A DNA stretch of 64,000 nt. Source: Halomonas campaniensis (GTDB lineage Bacteria > Pseudomonadota > Gammaproteobacteria > Pseudomonadales > Halomonadaceae). Position numbers and translations under genes: made by a program. Of this stretch, positions 1 to 10,486 are shown one piece after another (positions within the stretch are counted from its first letter, which is position 1; each line of letters opens with the position of its first letter). The stretch covers positions 62,001-126,000 of the forward strand of contig NZ_JACHZF010000010.1 of the NCBI RefSeq assembly GCF_014193375.1, read 5' to 3'. The notes below the pieces were generated by a model. That model saw only the letters and a list, made by a program, of their open reading frames with translations. It did no database searches and was not told where the DNA came from.

Positions 1-133
1 GCGCGTAGCCGAGGCCGGCGAAGATCAGCGCGGTGCCGGCCAGCGACAGCGCCACCGGATAGCCCAGCATCAGCACGCCGCACACCGCGGCGAAGAGCAC
101 CAGGGGCATCAGTTCGAGGAGCGTGGCCAGCAT
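1..133 (-). CDS. TRAP transporter large permease (DctM family), N-terminal fragment
   Basis: Only the first 44 codons lie in the window; the gene runs off the left edge. The reverse-strand reading begins MLATLLELMPLVLFAAVCGV and continues as a hydrophobic segment with a GYPVALSLAG stretch, as at the start of DctM-type large permeases. Its ATG overlaps the TGA of the upstream small-permease gene (TGATG), so the two are translationally coupled. Family knowledge: DctM is the sodium-driven substrate channel of a tripartite TRAP importer in the inner membrane. The substrate cannot be told from this fragment, and the periplasmic binding protein is not in the window. Confidence 0.8.
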   Translation of the reverse strand, partial: MLATLLELMPLVLFAAVCGVLMLGYPVALSLAGTALIFAGLGYA

Positions 134-681
134 CACAGGAGCTCCTCGTGGGTCGGCGTGTCGTTGGGCAGACGGTGGCGGATGATCAGCCACTGGCGGA
201 TCAGCTGGGCGATGCCCTGGATCAGCAGCAGGGCCATCATCACCAGTATCAGGCTCTTGAGCAGGTAGACGCCGGGAATGCCGCCGTCGGGGGAGCGTTC
301 GAGGATCGCCCAGCTGCTGCGCACATAACCGTAGCTGCCGATGGCGATGAAGCCGAGTACCGGGATCAGCAGGAAGAGGGTGCCGCAGAGGTCGATCCAG
401 GCGCGGCCGCGGGCGCCGAGCCGCCGGTAGAAGATGTCGACGCGCACGTGGCCGTCGTGGCGCAGGGTCCAGGCAGCGCCGAGCATGAACACCATGGCAT
501 GCATGTACATCACCGACTCCTGCATCACGATGCTGTGCATGCCGAAGGCGTAGCGCAGCACCACGATGGCGAACTGCACCAGCATCATGGCGATGACCAG
601 CCAGGCGATGGCATGCCCGACCCGGTCGGTGATGGCGTCGAGCCAGGCGAGCAGGACCGGTTCGCGTTTCGCGGAAGTCAT
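133..681 (-). CDS. TRAP transporter small permease (DctQ family)
   Basis: A 182-residue membrane protein, the small four-helix subunit of a TRAP importer. Hydrophobic segments are seen around residues 20-45, 55-75, 100-125 and 140-165. The middle carries the family-like ESVMYMHAMVFMLGAAWTL segment followed by HVRVDIFYRRL. I chose the ATG at 681 (MTSAKREP) because AGAGG lies just upstream; an in-frame start at 744 has no support. It overlaps the large-permease start by one base. The usual solute-binding protein would be further left, so the substrate is unknown (C4-dicarboxylates, sugar acids and others are all possible). Confidence 0.82.
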   Translation of the reverse strand: MTSAKREPVLLAWLDAITDRVGHAIAWLVIAMMLVQFAIVVLRYAFGMHSIVMQESVMYMHAMVFMLGAAWTLRHDGHVRVDIFYRRLGARGRAWIDLCGTLFLLIPVLGFIAIGSYGYVRSSWAILERSPDGGIPGVYLLKSLILVMMALLLIQGIAQLIRQWLIIRHRLPNDTPTHEELL

Positions 682-772
682 GGGGCCTCTCGTGATGAAG
701 GGTAACCGGAGGCGCATCATCGCCGATTCGGCCCCGATCGTCATCCCCGGGCCTCAACGGCGGGCGAGGGCC

Positions 773-1597
773 TCAGTGGCTGCCGGCCTTGAGCCTCGGC
801 GTGAGGGTCGCCAGGCAGGCCGGCGGCAGGCGCACGTCCACGGCGATCGGCAGGTGGTCCGAGAAGAGATGGTCGAGCACCCGCACGTCGTCGGCCTGCA
901 GCGAGTCGGACAGCAGGATATGGTCCAGCGCCCGGCGCGGCTGCCAGGAGGGGTAGCTCAGCAGCGGGCGCACCGGGTGGAGCGGCAGCGAGGCGCAGAA
1001 GCGCTCGTGGCCGTGCAGTTGCTCCGGGGTGCAGTTGAGGTCGCCCATCACCACCACGTGGCGCAGCGGCTGGATGATCTCGGAGAGGTAGTCGAGCTGG
1101 CGCACCCGGCCGCGGTGGCTCAGCGCCAGGTGGGCGACGAACAGGTGCAGGGCGTCGGGGCCCTCGCCGAAGCGGGCATGGATGGCGCCGCGGCCGGGCA
1201 GGGTCCCTGGCAGGCGGTGCTCCTCGACCCGGCTGGGGACGAGGCGCGAGAGCAGCCCGTTGCTGTGCTGGGCGATGCGCCCCAGGTTGCGATTGAGCTG
1301 CTGGAAGTGGTGCGGGAAGCCGGCGCGGGCGGCCAGGTACTCCACCTGGTTGACGTGGCTCGAGCGGAAGCTGCCACCGTCGACCTCCTGGAGGCCGACG
1401 ATATCGAAGCGCCCGAGGACCTCGCCCACCATGTCCAGGCGCCGCAGCCGCTTGGGGTGGGGCAGCAGATGCTGCCAGCTGCGGGTCAGGTAGTGGTGGT
1501 ACGCCGAGGTCTGGATGCCCACCTGCAGGTTGAAGGTAAGCAGTTTCAGGTGGCCGCCCTCCAGGGGCGGCGTCCTGGCGTCGGCCAGATGGGACAT
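773..1597 (-). CDS. endonuclease/exonuclease/phosphatase family protein
   Basis: 274 residues of the Mg-dependent EEP fold (DNase I / inositol phosphatase superfamily). Family motifs in order: the LLTFNLQVG start (Asn metal ligand), GLQEVDGG (Glu ligand), VMGDLNCTPEQLHG (Asp-Asn pair) and a C-terminal LFSDHLPIAVDV (SDH catalytic His). All catalytic positions seem present. There is no clear signal peptide, so it is probably cytoplasmic. It starts two bases after dsbA and is probably cotranscribed with it, an arrangement also known in Pseudomonas next to cytochrome c4 and engB. Whether it cuts nucleic acid or a phosphoester is not decidable from sequence. Confidence 0.8.
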   Translation of the reverse strand: MSHLADARTPPLEGGHLKLLTFNLQVGIQTSAYHHYLTRSWQHLLPHPKRLRRLDMVGEVLGRFDIVGLQEVDGGSFRSSHVNQVEYLAARAGFPHHFQQLNRNLGRIAQHSNGLLSRLVPSRVEEHRLPGTLPGRGAIHARFGEGPDALHLFVAHLALSHRGRVRQLDYLSEIIQPLRHVVVMGDLNCTPEQLHGHERFCASLPLHPVRPLLSYPSWQPRRALDHILLSDSLQADDVRVLDHLFSDHLPIAVDVRLPPACLATLTPRLKAGSH

Positions 1598-1599
1598 CT

Positions 1600-2232
1600 T
1601 CAGTCTGCGCGCTCCTCGCGAACCTTCGCGACCAGGGCATCGGCGATCTGCGGCATGTTGGCCAGGCTGCCGGCGCTGCTCGGGGTGACCAGGTAGCGAC
1701 CATCCACCACCAGGGCGGGCACGCCCATCAGTCGCATGGCGCGCATGCGGCCATGGGCCTGGTTGACCTGGCTGCGCACGCCGAAGGAGCCCAGTGCCTG
1801 CTCGGCCTCCTCCTGGCTGACGCCATAGTCGCTGTAGAAGGCGGCGATGGCATCGACGCTGTTCAGCCTGCGACCGTCCTCATGGATGGCGGCGAAGAAG
1901 TCGGCATGGGTCTGCGCGAGGATGCCCAGCTGCTCGGCGGCGTAGAAGGCCGTGGCGTGGGTGTTCCAGTCGCCTCCCATGGTGGCCGGCAGGTGGACCA
2001 CGCTGACGTCGTCATCCAGGGTCTCGTACCAGGCGGTGACGTGCTCCTGCAGGTTGTTGCAGTGCGGGCAGCCGTACCAGAAGGCCTCGGTGACCTCGAT
2101 CTGGCCCTCGTCGACCCGGGTCTCGACGGCCTCGGGCAGCAACTCGTAGTGCTGGCCCTCCACCAGGGATTGCGCGGAGGCCAGGGACGACAGGCCGAGG
2201 CCTGCCAGGGCAATCATCAGGGTCTTCAACAT
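1600..2232 (-). CDS. dsbA: periplasmic thiol:disulfide interchange protein DsbA
   Basis: 210 residues. A signal peptide covers about residues 1-20 (MLKTLMIALAGLG, ending ASA). The thioredoxin-like active site CPHC is at residues 55-58 in WYGCPHCNN, and the cis-proline loop GVPALVVDGRYLV is near the C-terminus. DsbA oxidises cysteine pairs in exported proteins and is recycled by DsbB. The ATG at 2232 is chosen because AAGGAGAG sits a few bases upstream and the signal peptide begins exactly there; a 70-codon longer reading has no signal. Its neighbour is a periplasmic cytochrome c, which fits an exported redox cluster. Confidence 0.93.
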   Translation of the reverse strand: MLKTLMIALAGLGLSSLASAQSLVEGQHYELLPEAVETRVDEGQIEVTEAFWYGCPHCNNLQEHVTAWYETLDDDVSVVHLPATMGGDWNTHATAFYAAEQLGILAQTHADFFAAIHEDGRRLNSVDAIAAFYSDYGVSQEEAEQALGSFGVRSQVNQAHGRMRAMRLMGVPALVVDGRYLVTPSSAGSLANMPQIADALVAKVREERAD

Positions 2233-2339
2233 CGGGGGGTCTCTCCTTGAGTGAACCGGTGGCCGGCGCAGGCCGTGCATCGCTGGCTTGGAGCCCGCCG
2301 GGCCGCGAGGGTTCCCGAGGGCCGGCGTCGGCAAATGAC

Positions 2340-2363
2340 AGGGGCGGCTCGATGGCCGCCCCT
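2340..2363 (-). terminator. terminator-like hairpin after cytochrome c4
   Basis: A perfect 9-bp stem (AGGGGCGGC / GCCGCCCCT) with a 6-base loop lies between the cytochrome c4 stop and dsbA. It has only a short mixed T tract on the minus strand, so it may be a weak terminator that lets some reading continue into dsbA. Confidence 0.55.
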
Positions 2364-2395
2364 GGGTGTCGTTGCCGTCACGGACGGCGGGCGAC

Positions 2396-3016
2396 TCAGT
2401 GCAGGCCCTGCACGTAGTTGGCCACGGCTTCCATGTCGGCATCGCTCATCTTGGCGGCGATGTCGCGCATGATGTTGGCCGGGTCATTGGCCCGCTCGCC
2501 GGCGGCGAAGGCCTGCAGGGTGGAGACGGTGTACTCGGGGAACTGGCCGGAGAGGGCCGGGTAGACGGCGCTGCCGATGCCGACCCCGGTCGGGGTGTGG
2601 CAGGCGGCACAGGCCGGGATGCCCTTGGACATGTCACCGGCACGGTAGAGCTCCTCGCCGCGGGCCAGCAGTTCGCCGTCGGGGTCGGCCTGGCCCAGGT
2701 TGGCGTCCTGGTCGGCGTAGAACCTGGCGACGTCCCAGGCGTCCTGGTCGGAGAAGTCGTCGACCTGTCCGGCCATCTGGGCCACCACGCGGTTGCCATC
2801 GCGGATGTCCATGATCTGCTTGGCCAGGTAGGAGGCCTGCTGGCCGGCCAGGTGCGGGAAGGCGGGGGAGGGGCTGATGCCGGCCTGTCCGTGACAGGCG
2901 GCGCAGGACTGCGCCTTCTCGCGGCCGGCCGCGGCGTCGGCATCGGCTTCCAGATCCGCGTGGGCGGCGCCGACGGCGCCCATGGTAATTGCCAGGCTTG
3001 CCAGTAACTTTCTCAT
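2396..3016 (-). CDS. di-heme cytochrome c4
   Basis: 206 residues with a Sec signal peptide (about 1-20, ending AHA) and two CAACH heme-binding motifs at residues 38-42 and 136-140, one in each of two similar halves. Methionines that could be distal ligands follow each motif. This is the cytochrome c4 layout: a periplasmic electron carrier between the bc1 complex and terminal oxidases. It is divergent from engB and followed by dsbA, the same neighbourhood as in Pseudomonas. Start ATG at 3016 fits the signal peptide. Confidence 0.9.
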   Translation of the reverse strand: MRKLLASLAITMGAVGAAHADLEADADAAAGREKAQSCAACHGQAGISPSPAFPHLAGQQASYLAKQIMDIRDGNRVVAQMAGQVDDFSDQDAWDVARFYADQDANLGQADPDGELLARGEELYRAGDMSKGIPACAACHTPTGVGIGSAVYPALSGQFPEYTVSTLQAFAAGERANDPANIMRDIAAKMSDADMEAVANYVQGLH

Positions 3017-3265
3017 CGCTGTTCCACTATGCCGTTACGTTGTTGACCGGTACGTACCCTGGGTGCCGCCCGGATCGCGAGGTGTGCCAGGGACGAGCGA
3101 CAGCGCCGCTCGAGGGCCTGGTGGTTCGCGGACGTCGAGGGCGCGGTGGTACACTAGCTTGCCCCGGGTCGCAGACAAAAGACACTGCATTATACCGAAT
3201 CACCCCGGCGGCGGGAATGCAAGCCGCGACCCCGTCCCTATCGACTATCGTCAGGATCCGCTCGC

Positions 3266-3871
3266 ATGTCGCGACTCAACTACCAGACCGCCCGCTTCCT
3301 CACCAGCGCCCCGACCCTGGCCGCCTGCCCGCCCGACAGCGGCAGCGAGGTGGCCTTCGCCGGCCGCTCCAACGCCGGCAAGTCCAGCGCCATCAATGCC
3401 CTGACCCGCCAGAAGGCGCTGGCGCGTACCTCCAAGACCCCCGGTCGCACCCAGCTGATCAACTTCTTCGCCCTGGGCGAGGAGAGCGAGCGCCGCCTGG
3501 TCGACCTGCCCGGCTACGGCTTCGCCAAGGTCCCGGAGCAGGTCAAGCTGGAGTGGCAGCGTCACCTCTCCGACTACCTGCAGCGGCGCGCCTCGCTGCG
3601 CGGCCTGGTGCTGGTGATGGACGTGCGCCACCCGCTCACCGAGTTCGACCAGACCCTGCTGGGGTGGGCCGACGACAAGGCGATGCCGGTGCACATCCTG
3701 CTGACCAAGGCCGACAAGCTGAAGCGCGGCGCGGCGGCCAGCGCCCTGCAGCAGGTGCGCAGCCGGCTGCGCGAGTGGGAGGACCTGGTCAGCATCCAGC
3801 TCTTCTCGTCGCTCAAGGGGCAGGGCATCGAGGAGGTGCATGCGCGCCTCGACGCCTGGCTGCTGGACTAG
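3266..3871 (+). CDS. engB: ribosome biogenesis GTPase EngB (YihA/YsxC)
   Basis: 201 residues of the TrmE-Era-EngA-YihA GTPase group. Visible motifs: G1 GRSNAGKSS at 33-41, the threonine of G2 in KTPGRTQ near 58-62, G3 DLPGYG at 80-85, and G4 TKAD at 147-150. It is normally essential and acts in assembly of the large ribosomal subunit. The ATG at 3266 has AGGA about nine bases upstream. It is divergent from the cytochrome c4 gene, with about 250 bases of shared upstream region holding both promoters. No terminator is obvious downstream; an intergenic repeat follows instead. Confidence 0.95.
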   Translation: MSRLNYQTARFLTSAPTLAACPPDSGSEVAFAGRSNAGKSSAINALTRQKALARTSKTPGRTQLINFFALGEESERRLVDLPGYGFAKVPEQVKLEWQRHLSDYLQRRASLRGLVLVMDVRHPLTEFDQTLLGWADDKAMPVHILLTKADKLKRGAAASALQQVRSRLREWEDLVSIQLFSSLKGQGIEEVHARLDAWLLD

Positions 3872-3906
3872 GTCGCAGCGCTATCGCAGACGAAAACATC
3901 GCTCAA

Positions 3907-4012
3907 GGCTGTTCCGACGACAGGCCTTCGAGGGGGCGCTATGAATACGTCCCTGTAGGCTACCTCGGCCATCCCTGGCATAGGACCTCCTCTTCGGCAT
4001 GTCCCCGGCGCT
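3907..4012. repeat. dispersed intergenic repeat, copy 1
   Basis: A non-coding stretch between convergent engB and yigB. It closely matches 51132-51252: shared blocks include GGCTGTTCCG, CGACAGGCC, the TGAAT...TCCCTGTA core, GCTACCTC, GCCATCCCTGG and TGTCCCCGGCG in the same order. Copy 1 is shorter because about 15 bases after the CGACAGGCC block are missing. Two copies in one window suggest a genome-wide repeat family. Confidence 0.7.
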
Positions 4013-4024
4013 CCTGAGCCAGTT

Positions 4025-4792
4025 TCATTGATACTTCTCCAGCCAGGTGATCAGCTCGGGCAGTTCGCGGACGTGGTCCAGGCGGTGGATGCCGGCGGGC
4101 AGGTGGCGGTCGTCGGGACCGATCCAGGCGGCCTGCATGCCCAGGCGGCACGCCGGCAGGGCGTCCTCCTCCCAGGAGTCGCCCACGTGGAGCGCCCGTG
4201 ACGGCGCCGTGCCCAGCCGGGCCAGGGCGGCCAGGAAGGGTCGCGGGTCGGGCTTGGGCGCCAGCAGCTCGCCGGCGGCGATGGCCACCGGGAAGTGGCG
4301 CCCCAGCGCCAGGCGGGCGACCTCCACGTTGCCGTTGGTGATGCTGGCCAGCCGATAGCGCCGGCCCAGCTCGTGCAGCAGGTCGTCCACCTCGTCGTGG
4401 GGCGTGACCTCATGGCGCAGCGCCATGAAGCGCTCCATCGCCCGCTCCGCCCAGCGGTCGGCGTGATGGCCGGCCAGGCCGTATTCGCCGAGCAGCTCGG
4501 CCAGCGCCCGGCGGCGCAGCCAGGTGAAGTCGCCGCGGCGCAGCGGGTGGGCGCGGGCCAGGCGGGCGCGTCGCTCGACGAAGGCCTCCAGCGGGAAGCG
4601 CTCGGCGAAGCGTCCCGGCGCGGCGGGCGGGGCCCCTCCGTGCTCTTCCGGCGCCTCTTCCATCCGCGCTTCCATCCACTCCGCCAGCGCCGCGTCGAGC
4701 CAGGCATAGTGGCCGGTCTCGGTGCGCTGCATCACCCCGCGGTTCTCCCACAGGGTGTCGTCCAGGTCGAAGGTGATCGCCTCGAGTCTCAC
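4025..4792 (-). CDS. yigB: HAD-superfamily phosphatase, YigB type
   Basis: 255 residues of haloacid-dehalogenase fold. Motif I is DLDDT at residues 9-13 (nucleophile Asp), motif II is the SITNGN region, and motif IV is the [13 protein letters not shown] segment. E. coli YigB sits directly after xerC, as here, and dephosphorylates the riboflavin intermediate 5-amino-6-(5-phosphoribitylamino)uracil and FMN; that activity is inferred from context and family. The start is GTG at 4792, overlapping the xerC stop (GTGA), so it is translationally coupled and the last gene of the argH-yigB operon. Confidence 0.85.
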   Translation of the reverse strand: MRLEAITFDLDDTLWENRGVMQRTETGHYAWLDAALAEWMEARMEEAPEEHGGAPPAAPGRFAERFPLEAFVERRARLARAHPLRRGDFTWLRRRALAELLGEYGLAGHHADRWAERAMERFMALRHEVTPHDEVDDLLHELGRRYRLASITNGNVEVARLALGRHFPVAIAAGELLAPKPDPRPFLAALARLGTAPSRALHVGDSWEEDALPACRLGMQAAWIGPDDRHLPAGIHRLDHVRELPELITWLEKYQ

Positions 4793-5727
4793 GATGGCTC
4801 CTCGTCGCGCTGCCCGGCGGGGCGGCGCCGTGCCCGCGGGTGGGCGCTGTCGTAGCTGGCCGCCAGGTGCTGCCAGTCCAGCCGGGTATAGACCTGGGTG
4901 GTGGCGAGGTTGGCATGGCCCAGCAGCTCCTGGACGGCACGCAGGTCCTGGCTCGACTCCAGCAGGTGGCTGGCGAAGGAGTGGCGCAGCCGGTGCGGGT
5001 GCAGGTGCTCGGCCAGGCCGCGCCGGCGTGCCAGCCCGGCCAGCCGCTGCTGGATGGCCCGGTGGCCGAGGCGGCGGCCGCGCTGCCCCACGAAGAGCGC
5101 CGGCTCGTCGCCGGTGGCGAGCTGGCCGCGCACCGCCAGCCAGGCGTCCAGGGCCTGGCTGGCACGCCCGCCCACCGGCACCTGGCGGGGCTTGCCGCCC
5201 TTGCCCAGCACCCGCACCCGGCGGGGCTGGAGGTCGCCGAGATCGAGGCCGGCCAGCTCGGCCAGCCGCAGGCCGCTGGAGTAGAAGAGCTCCAGCATCG
5301 CCTGGTCGCGGCGGGCCAGGGGCGAGTCGTCGTGGGGGGTGTCGAGGAAGCGGGCCAGCTGGTCGACGTCCAGCGGCCGCGGCAGGTGGCGCGGCTGGCG
5401 CGGGGCGCGGGTCAGGGCCACCGGGTTGTGGGCCAGTCGGCCGGCGGCCACCAGGTGGTCGGCCAGCCGCGAGATCGCCGAGCGGCGCCGGGCCAGGCTG
5501 CGCGCGCCCAGGCCGCGCAGGCGCTCGTCGCCCAGGAAGCGGCGCAGCAGCGCGGCATCGAGCCGCGGCCAGTCGTCGACCTGCTGCTCGGCCAGGAAGT
5601 CGAGCAGGGCGGCGAGGTCGCGGCGGTAGGCGTCCAGGGTGGCTGGGCTTGCGGTCTGCGCCAGGATCTCGAGGAAGGCCTCGACGTCCCGCGCCAGCGG
5701 ATCGTCGGTCCCGGGCCGGCTAGCCAT
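4789..5727 (-). CDS. xerC: site-specific tyrosine recombinase XerC
   Basis: 312 residues. N-terminal core-binding domain (about 10-105) and C-terminal catalytic domain (about 115-300). Catalytic residues: Arg154 in SGLRLAEL, the HRLRH motif (His245, Arg248), His271 in [10 protein letters not shown], and nucleophile Tyr280. With XerD (not here) it resolves chromosome dimers at dif during division. The start overlaps the DUF484 gene by eight bases, and its stop overlaps yigB. The order dapF-DUF484-xerC-yigB is the classic gammaproteobacterial one, which separates it from phage integrases. Confidence 0.95.
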   Translation of the reverse strand: MASRPGTDDPLARDVEAFLEILAQTASPATLDAYRRDLAALLDFLAEQQVDDWPRLDAALLRRFLGDERLRGLGARSLARRRSAISRLADHLVAAGRLAHNPVALTRAPRQPRHLPRPLDVDQLARFLDTPHDDSPLARRDQAMLELFYSSGLRLAELAGLDLGDLQPRRVRVLGKGGKPRQVPVGGRASQALDAWLAVRGQLATGDEPALFVGQRGRRLGHRAIQQRLAGLARRRGLAEHLHPHRLRHSFASHLLESSQDLRAVQELLGHANLATTQVYTRLDWQHLAASYDSAHPRARRRPAGQRDEEPS

Positions 5728-6439
5728 GGGGCGAGTGGGCCTGGCGCACCAGCAGCCGTGCCACCACGTCGCCCACGTACTCGGTGAACAGGGTGTCCAT
5801 GCTGGCTCGGAAGTGGTCCGGGTCGGGGCTGGCCAGCACCAGGTAGCCCAGCGGCTCGCCCAGGGTCAGCCGACTGATGGCGCAGGAGCCGGCCTTGCGC
5901 GGTGCCGCCGCGTGGGGCAGCAGGCGCTTCCAGTCCGTCGGGGTCAGCCGCGTGCAGCGGCTGGTGCGGCCGTCGAGCAGCGCCGCCAGGCGCTGGCCGG
6001 CATGGTCATCGAGCACCTGGCGAGGCGCCTGGGGCGGCTGGGGCTCGACGTCGGTGAGGCTGGCGGGGCACCAGAGCGCCACGGCCGGGGTATGGAAGCG
6101 CTCGGCCAGCTGGGTGGCCAGGGCCTGGCCCAGGGCGTCGTTGTTCTCGGCCTCGAGCAGCGCCAGCACCAGCTCCCGGGTGCGGCGGTACTGGGCCTCG
6201 TTGTGGCGGGCCGACTCCAGCAGCTGTTCCAGGCGCCACTCGGCCTGCTCGGCCCGCGAGCGCAGGTCGTGCACCAGGCGCTCGAGCAGCGAGGTCGCGC
6301 CGCGGGCCTCGGGGTGCGGCACCTTGAGCTGCTGAAGCAGTCCCTCGCGGCCGACGAAGAAGTCCGGGTGCGTGGCCAGCCATTCGGCGACCCGGTCCGG
6401 GTCCAGGGTCTTGCGCGGTTCGGGGGCGGCTCGGGTCAT
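5720..6439 (-). CDS. DUF484 family protein (YigA-like)
   Basis: 239 residues. The N-terminus has the DUF484 hallmark [12 protein letters not shown], followed by a coiled stretch ([20 protein letters not shown]) and a GAF-like C-terminal part. Function is not known; it is a fixed neighbour of dapF and xerC in gammaproteobacteria. I chose the ATG at 6439 (MTRAAPEP) because AGGAGT is at good distance upstream; a start 13 codons earlier lacks one. Probably cytoplasmic; no membrane segment or signal peptide is seen. Confidence 0.85.
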   Translation of the reverse strand: MTRAAPEPRKTLDPDRVAEWLATHPDFFVGREGLLQQLKVPHPEARGATSLLERLVHDLRSRAEQAEWRLEQLLESARHNEAQYRRTRELVLALLEAENNDALGQALATQLAERFHTPAVALWCPASLTDVEPQPPQAPRQVLDDHAGQRLAALLDGRTSRCTRLTPTDWKRLLPHAAAPRKAGSCAISRLTLGEPLGYLVLASPDPDHFRASMDTLFTEYVGDVVARLLVRQAHSPHG

Positions 6440-6488
6440 GCGGGACTCCTTGGGTGGCGCCGGCGGGGCCGGCGTCACACTGTCAGGT

Positions 6489-7322
6489 TCAGCTCAGGGC
6501 GACGCGGCCATCGAAGACGCGCGTGGCGGGGCCGGTCATGGTCAGGGGGGTGCCGGGGCCTGCCCACTCGATGGTCAGCTCGCCCCCCGGCAGGTGCACG
6601 GTGACCGGGCTCGCCAGCAGGCCCCGGCGGATGCCGCAGGCCACCGCGGCGCAGGCGCCGGTGCCGCAGGCCAGGGTCTCGCCGCTGCCGCGTTCAAAGA
6701 CGCGCAGCCGGATCTCGTGGGCCGACACCACCTGCATGAAGCCGACGTTGACCCGCCTGGGGAAGCTCGGGTGGGCCTCGATGGCCGGCCCCAGGCGCGC
6801 CACCGGGGCGCTGTCGACGTCGTCGACCCGCAGCACCGCATGGGGATTGCCCATCGAGGCCACGGCGATCTCGACACGCTCACCGTCCACCTCCAGGTCA
6901 TGCAGCGGGCGGTCCTCGTCGGCCTCGAAGGGCAGGTCGGCAGGGGCGAAGCGCGGCTCGCCCATGTCGACGCGGACGCGGCCGTCCTCCTCCACGCGCA
7001 GCACCAGGGGCCCGCCGGCGGTCTCCACGTGGATCTCGCGCTTGTGGGTGAGCCGCTGGTCACGCACGAAGCGGGCGAAGCAGCGGGCGCCGTTGCCGCA
7101 GTTCTCCACCTCGCTGCCGTCGGCGTTGTAGATGCGGTAGCGGAAGTCCATGTCCGGGTCCCGGGGGGGCTCCACGACCAGCAGCTGGTCGAAGCCGATC
7201 CCGAAACGGCGGTCGGCCAGCTGGCGGACCTGCTCCGCCTCCAGGCGCGCCCGCTGGGTGATCAGGTCGACCATCATGAAGTCGTTGCCGAGGCCATGCA
7301 TCTTGGTGAAGTGCAGCAGCAT
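6489..7322 (-). CDS. dapF: diaminopimelate epimerase
   Basis: 277 residues. Interconverts LL- and meso-diaminopimelate for lysine and peptidoglycan. The two catalytic cysteines lie in [13 protein letters not shown] (N-terminal half) and [10 protein letters not shown] (C-terminal half), a two-base mechanism without cofactor. The start [15 protein letters not shown] matches the family exactly. The ATG overlaps the lysA stop (TGATG), so lysA and dapF, consecutive steps in the pathway, are coupled. Confidence 0.96.
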   Translation of the reverse strand: MLLHFTKMHGLGNDFMMVDLITQRARLEAEQVRQLADRRFGIGFDQLLVVEPPRDPDMDFRYRIYNADGSEVENCGNGARCFARFVRDQRLTHKREIHVETAGGPLVLRVEEDGRVRVDMGEPRFAPADLPFEADEDRPLHDLEVDGERVEIAVASMGNPHAVLRVDDVDSAPVARLGPAIEAHPSFPRRVNVGFMQVVSAHEIRLRVFERGSGETLACGTGACAAVACGIRRGLLASPVTVHLPGGELTIEWAGPGTPLTMTGPATRVFDGRVALS

Positions 7323-8593
7323 CAGTCGGCGTCCTCCGGCAGCAGGGCCTCGCCGGCCCAGAGGTCGGCCAGGCGCTCGCGGCGGCGCACCAGGTGGGCC
7401 TGGTCGCCGTCCACCATCACCTCGGCGGGGCGCGGGCGGCTGTTGTAGTTGGAGGCCATCACGAAGCCGTAGGCCCCGGCCGAACGCACCGCCAGCAGGT
7501 CGCCCGGGGCGATGGCGAGCTCCCTCTCCTTGCCCAGGAAGTCGCCGGTCTCGCACACCGGGCCCACCACGTCATAGGTCGCACTCTCCCGGGCACGGCG
7601 GGTGTCCACCGGCAGGATCGCCTGCCAGGCCTGGTAGAGCGCCGGACGGATCAGGTCGTTCATGGCGGCGTCGACGATGGCGAAGTTCCTGGTCTCGCCG
7701 GGCTTGAGGAACTCCACCCGGGTCAGCAGCACCCCGGCGTTGGCGGCGATGGAGCGACCCGGTTCGAAGAGCAGGGTCAGCCGCTCGCTGCCCGCCCAGC
7801 TCGCCAGGCGCTCGAGCAGCGCCGTGGCGTAGTCGAAGGGCGCCGGCGGGCGCTCGTCGCGATAGGGCACGCCGAGGCCGCCGCCCAGGTCCAGGTGCTC
7901 CACCTCGATGCCCCGCTCGCGCAGCCGCTCGAGCAGCAGCAGCAGGCGGTCCAGGGCATCCAGGAAAGGCGAGAGCTCGGTGAGCTGGGAGCCGATATGG
8001 CAGTCCAGGCCGGTCACCTTGACATGGGGCAGCGAGGCGGCCAGCTCGTAGACGGCCAGCGCCTCGTCCACCGGGATGCCGAACTTGTTGTCCTTGAGCC
8101 CGGTGGAGATGTAGGGGTGGGTGCCGGCGTCCACGTCCGGGTTGACCCGCAGCGACACCGGCGCGACCTTGCCGAGCCGGCCGGCCACCTCATTCAGGCG
8201 CTCGAGCTCCGGGCGAGACTCCACGTTGAAGCACTTGATGCCCACTTCCAGCGCCCGGGCCATCTCGGCCTCCTGCTTGGCGACACCGGAGAAGACCACC
8301 CTGGCGGGGTCGCCACCGGCGGCCAGCACCCGCTCCAGTTCGCCCATCGAGACGATGTCGAAGCCGGCCCCCAGGCGGGCCAGCAGGCCCAGCACGGCGA
8401 GGTTGGAGTTGGCCTTCACCGCATAGCAGATCAGGTGGGGGTGGCTGCCCAGCGCCTCGGTATAGGCGCGGAAGTGCCGGGCCAGGGTGGCCTTGGAGTA
8501 GACGTAGCAGGGCGTGCCGAACTGCTCGGCGATGCGGGTCAGCGGGACCTCCTCGCCGTAGAGCACGCCATCGCGGTACTCGAAATGATCCAT
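7322..8593 (-). CDS. lysA: diaminopimelate decarboxylase
   Basis: 423 residues. PLP-dependent fold-type III decarboxylase giving L-lysine from meso-diaminopimelate. The PLP lysine is K60 in YAVKANSN. Further motifs are the HIGSQ loop, the GGGLGVPY glycine-rich phosphate-binding stretch, and [10 protein letters not shown] holding the partner-subunit catalytic Cys. Length is typical. It starts two bases after the lptM stop and overlaps dapF. Sits in the argH-lptM-lysA-dapF run, joining arginine and lysine biosynthesis in one transcript. Confidence 0.96.
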   Translation of the reverse strand: MDHFEYRDGVLYGEEVPLTRIAEQFGTPCYVYSKATLARHFRAYTEALGSHPHLICYAVKANSNLAVLGLLARLGAGFDIVSMGELERVLAAGGDPARVVFSGVAKQEAEMARALEVGIKCFNVESRPELERLNEVAGRLGKVAPVSLRVNPDVDAGTHPYISTGLKDNKFGIPVDEALAVYELAASLPHVKVTGLDCHIGSQLTELSPFLDALDRLLLLLERLRERGIEVEHLDLGGGLGVPYRDERPPAPFDYATALLERLASWAGSERLTLLFEPGRSIAANAGVLLTRVEFLKPGETRNFAIVDAAMNDLIRPALYQAWQAILPVDTRRARESATYDVVGPVCETGDFLGKERELAIAPGDLLAVRSAGAYGFVMASNYNSRPRPAEVMVDGDQAHLVRRRERLADLWAGEALLPEDAD

Positions 8594-8595
8594 GC

Positions 8596-8780
8596 CTAGG
8601 TCTCGCTGTCGTCGGGGGCGGGGGCGGGGGCGGGGGCGGGGGCGGCGTCGCCGGCGTCGCGGGGGCCATACTGCTCGGCGGCCTGCTCGTCACCGGGCAG
8701 GTAGAGCGGGCCCTTCTGGCCGCAGCCGGCCAGACCGAGGAGCAGCGCCAGGGCCAGGATGGCGAAGGCGATCCGCTGCA

Positions 8781-8781
<1 letters not shown>
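8596..8781 (-). CDS. lptM: small lipoprotein LptM (YifL)
   Basis: 61 residues, too short for most ORF finders. Signal peptide with lipobox LLGLAGC (Cys20), followed by the family signature [10 protein letters not shown], then an acidic tail and an (Ala-Pro)n run. LptM is known in E. coli to help maturation of the LptD/E lipopolysaccharide translocon in the outer membrane. The ATG overlaps the argH stop (TGATG); lysA follows two bases later. The Ala-Pro run is encoded by five perfect hexamers, which makes its length mutable. Confidence 0.88.
8614..8643. repeat. five perfect tandem GGGGGC hexamers inside lptM
   Basis: On the plus strand GGGGGC is repeated five times without interruption; on the coding strand it is GCCCCC, giving five Ala-Pro pairs near the LptM C-terminus. 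Copy-number change by slippage would keep the frame. Confidence 0.9.
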
Positions 8782-10199
<1,418 letters not shown>

Positions 10200-10486
10200 C
10201 GGGCTGGGCATCCTGCATGACGGTTGCGTGGGACGAGGGCCGGCGGATACCGGCCCTGGCGCCGCCCTGCGGCGCCGTCTGACATGCCGAGCAGTGTACC
10301 AGAGTCCGCGGGCCTGGCGAGGGGGCGCCCCGGCGGGCGACCCCGGCGGGAGCGTGATTTTTCCTGCCCTCCCGGGTGCTTTATGATGGCAGCCTATATG
10401 CTGTGGAAAAGACGCCATCTGCAAGTGCAAGCGGGCGCAGGCGCAAGGGGCGCCGCCAGCAAGGGAACCGGGACTGGGAGAACCTC

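Noticed and set aside
2251..3007. Plus-strand frames over dsbA and cytochrome c4
   Set aside because: Shadows of the reverse-strand genes, whose signal peptides, CPHC and CAACH motifs are clear.
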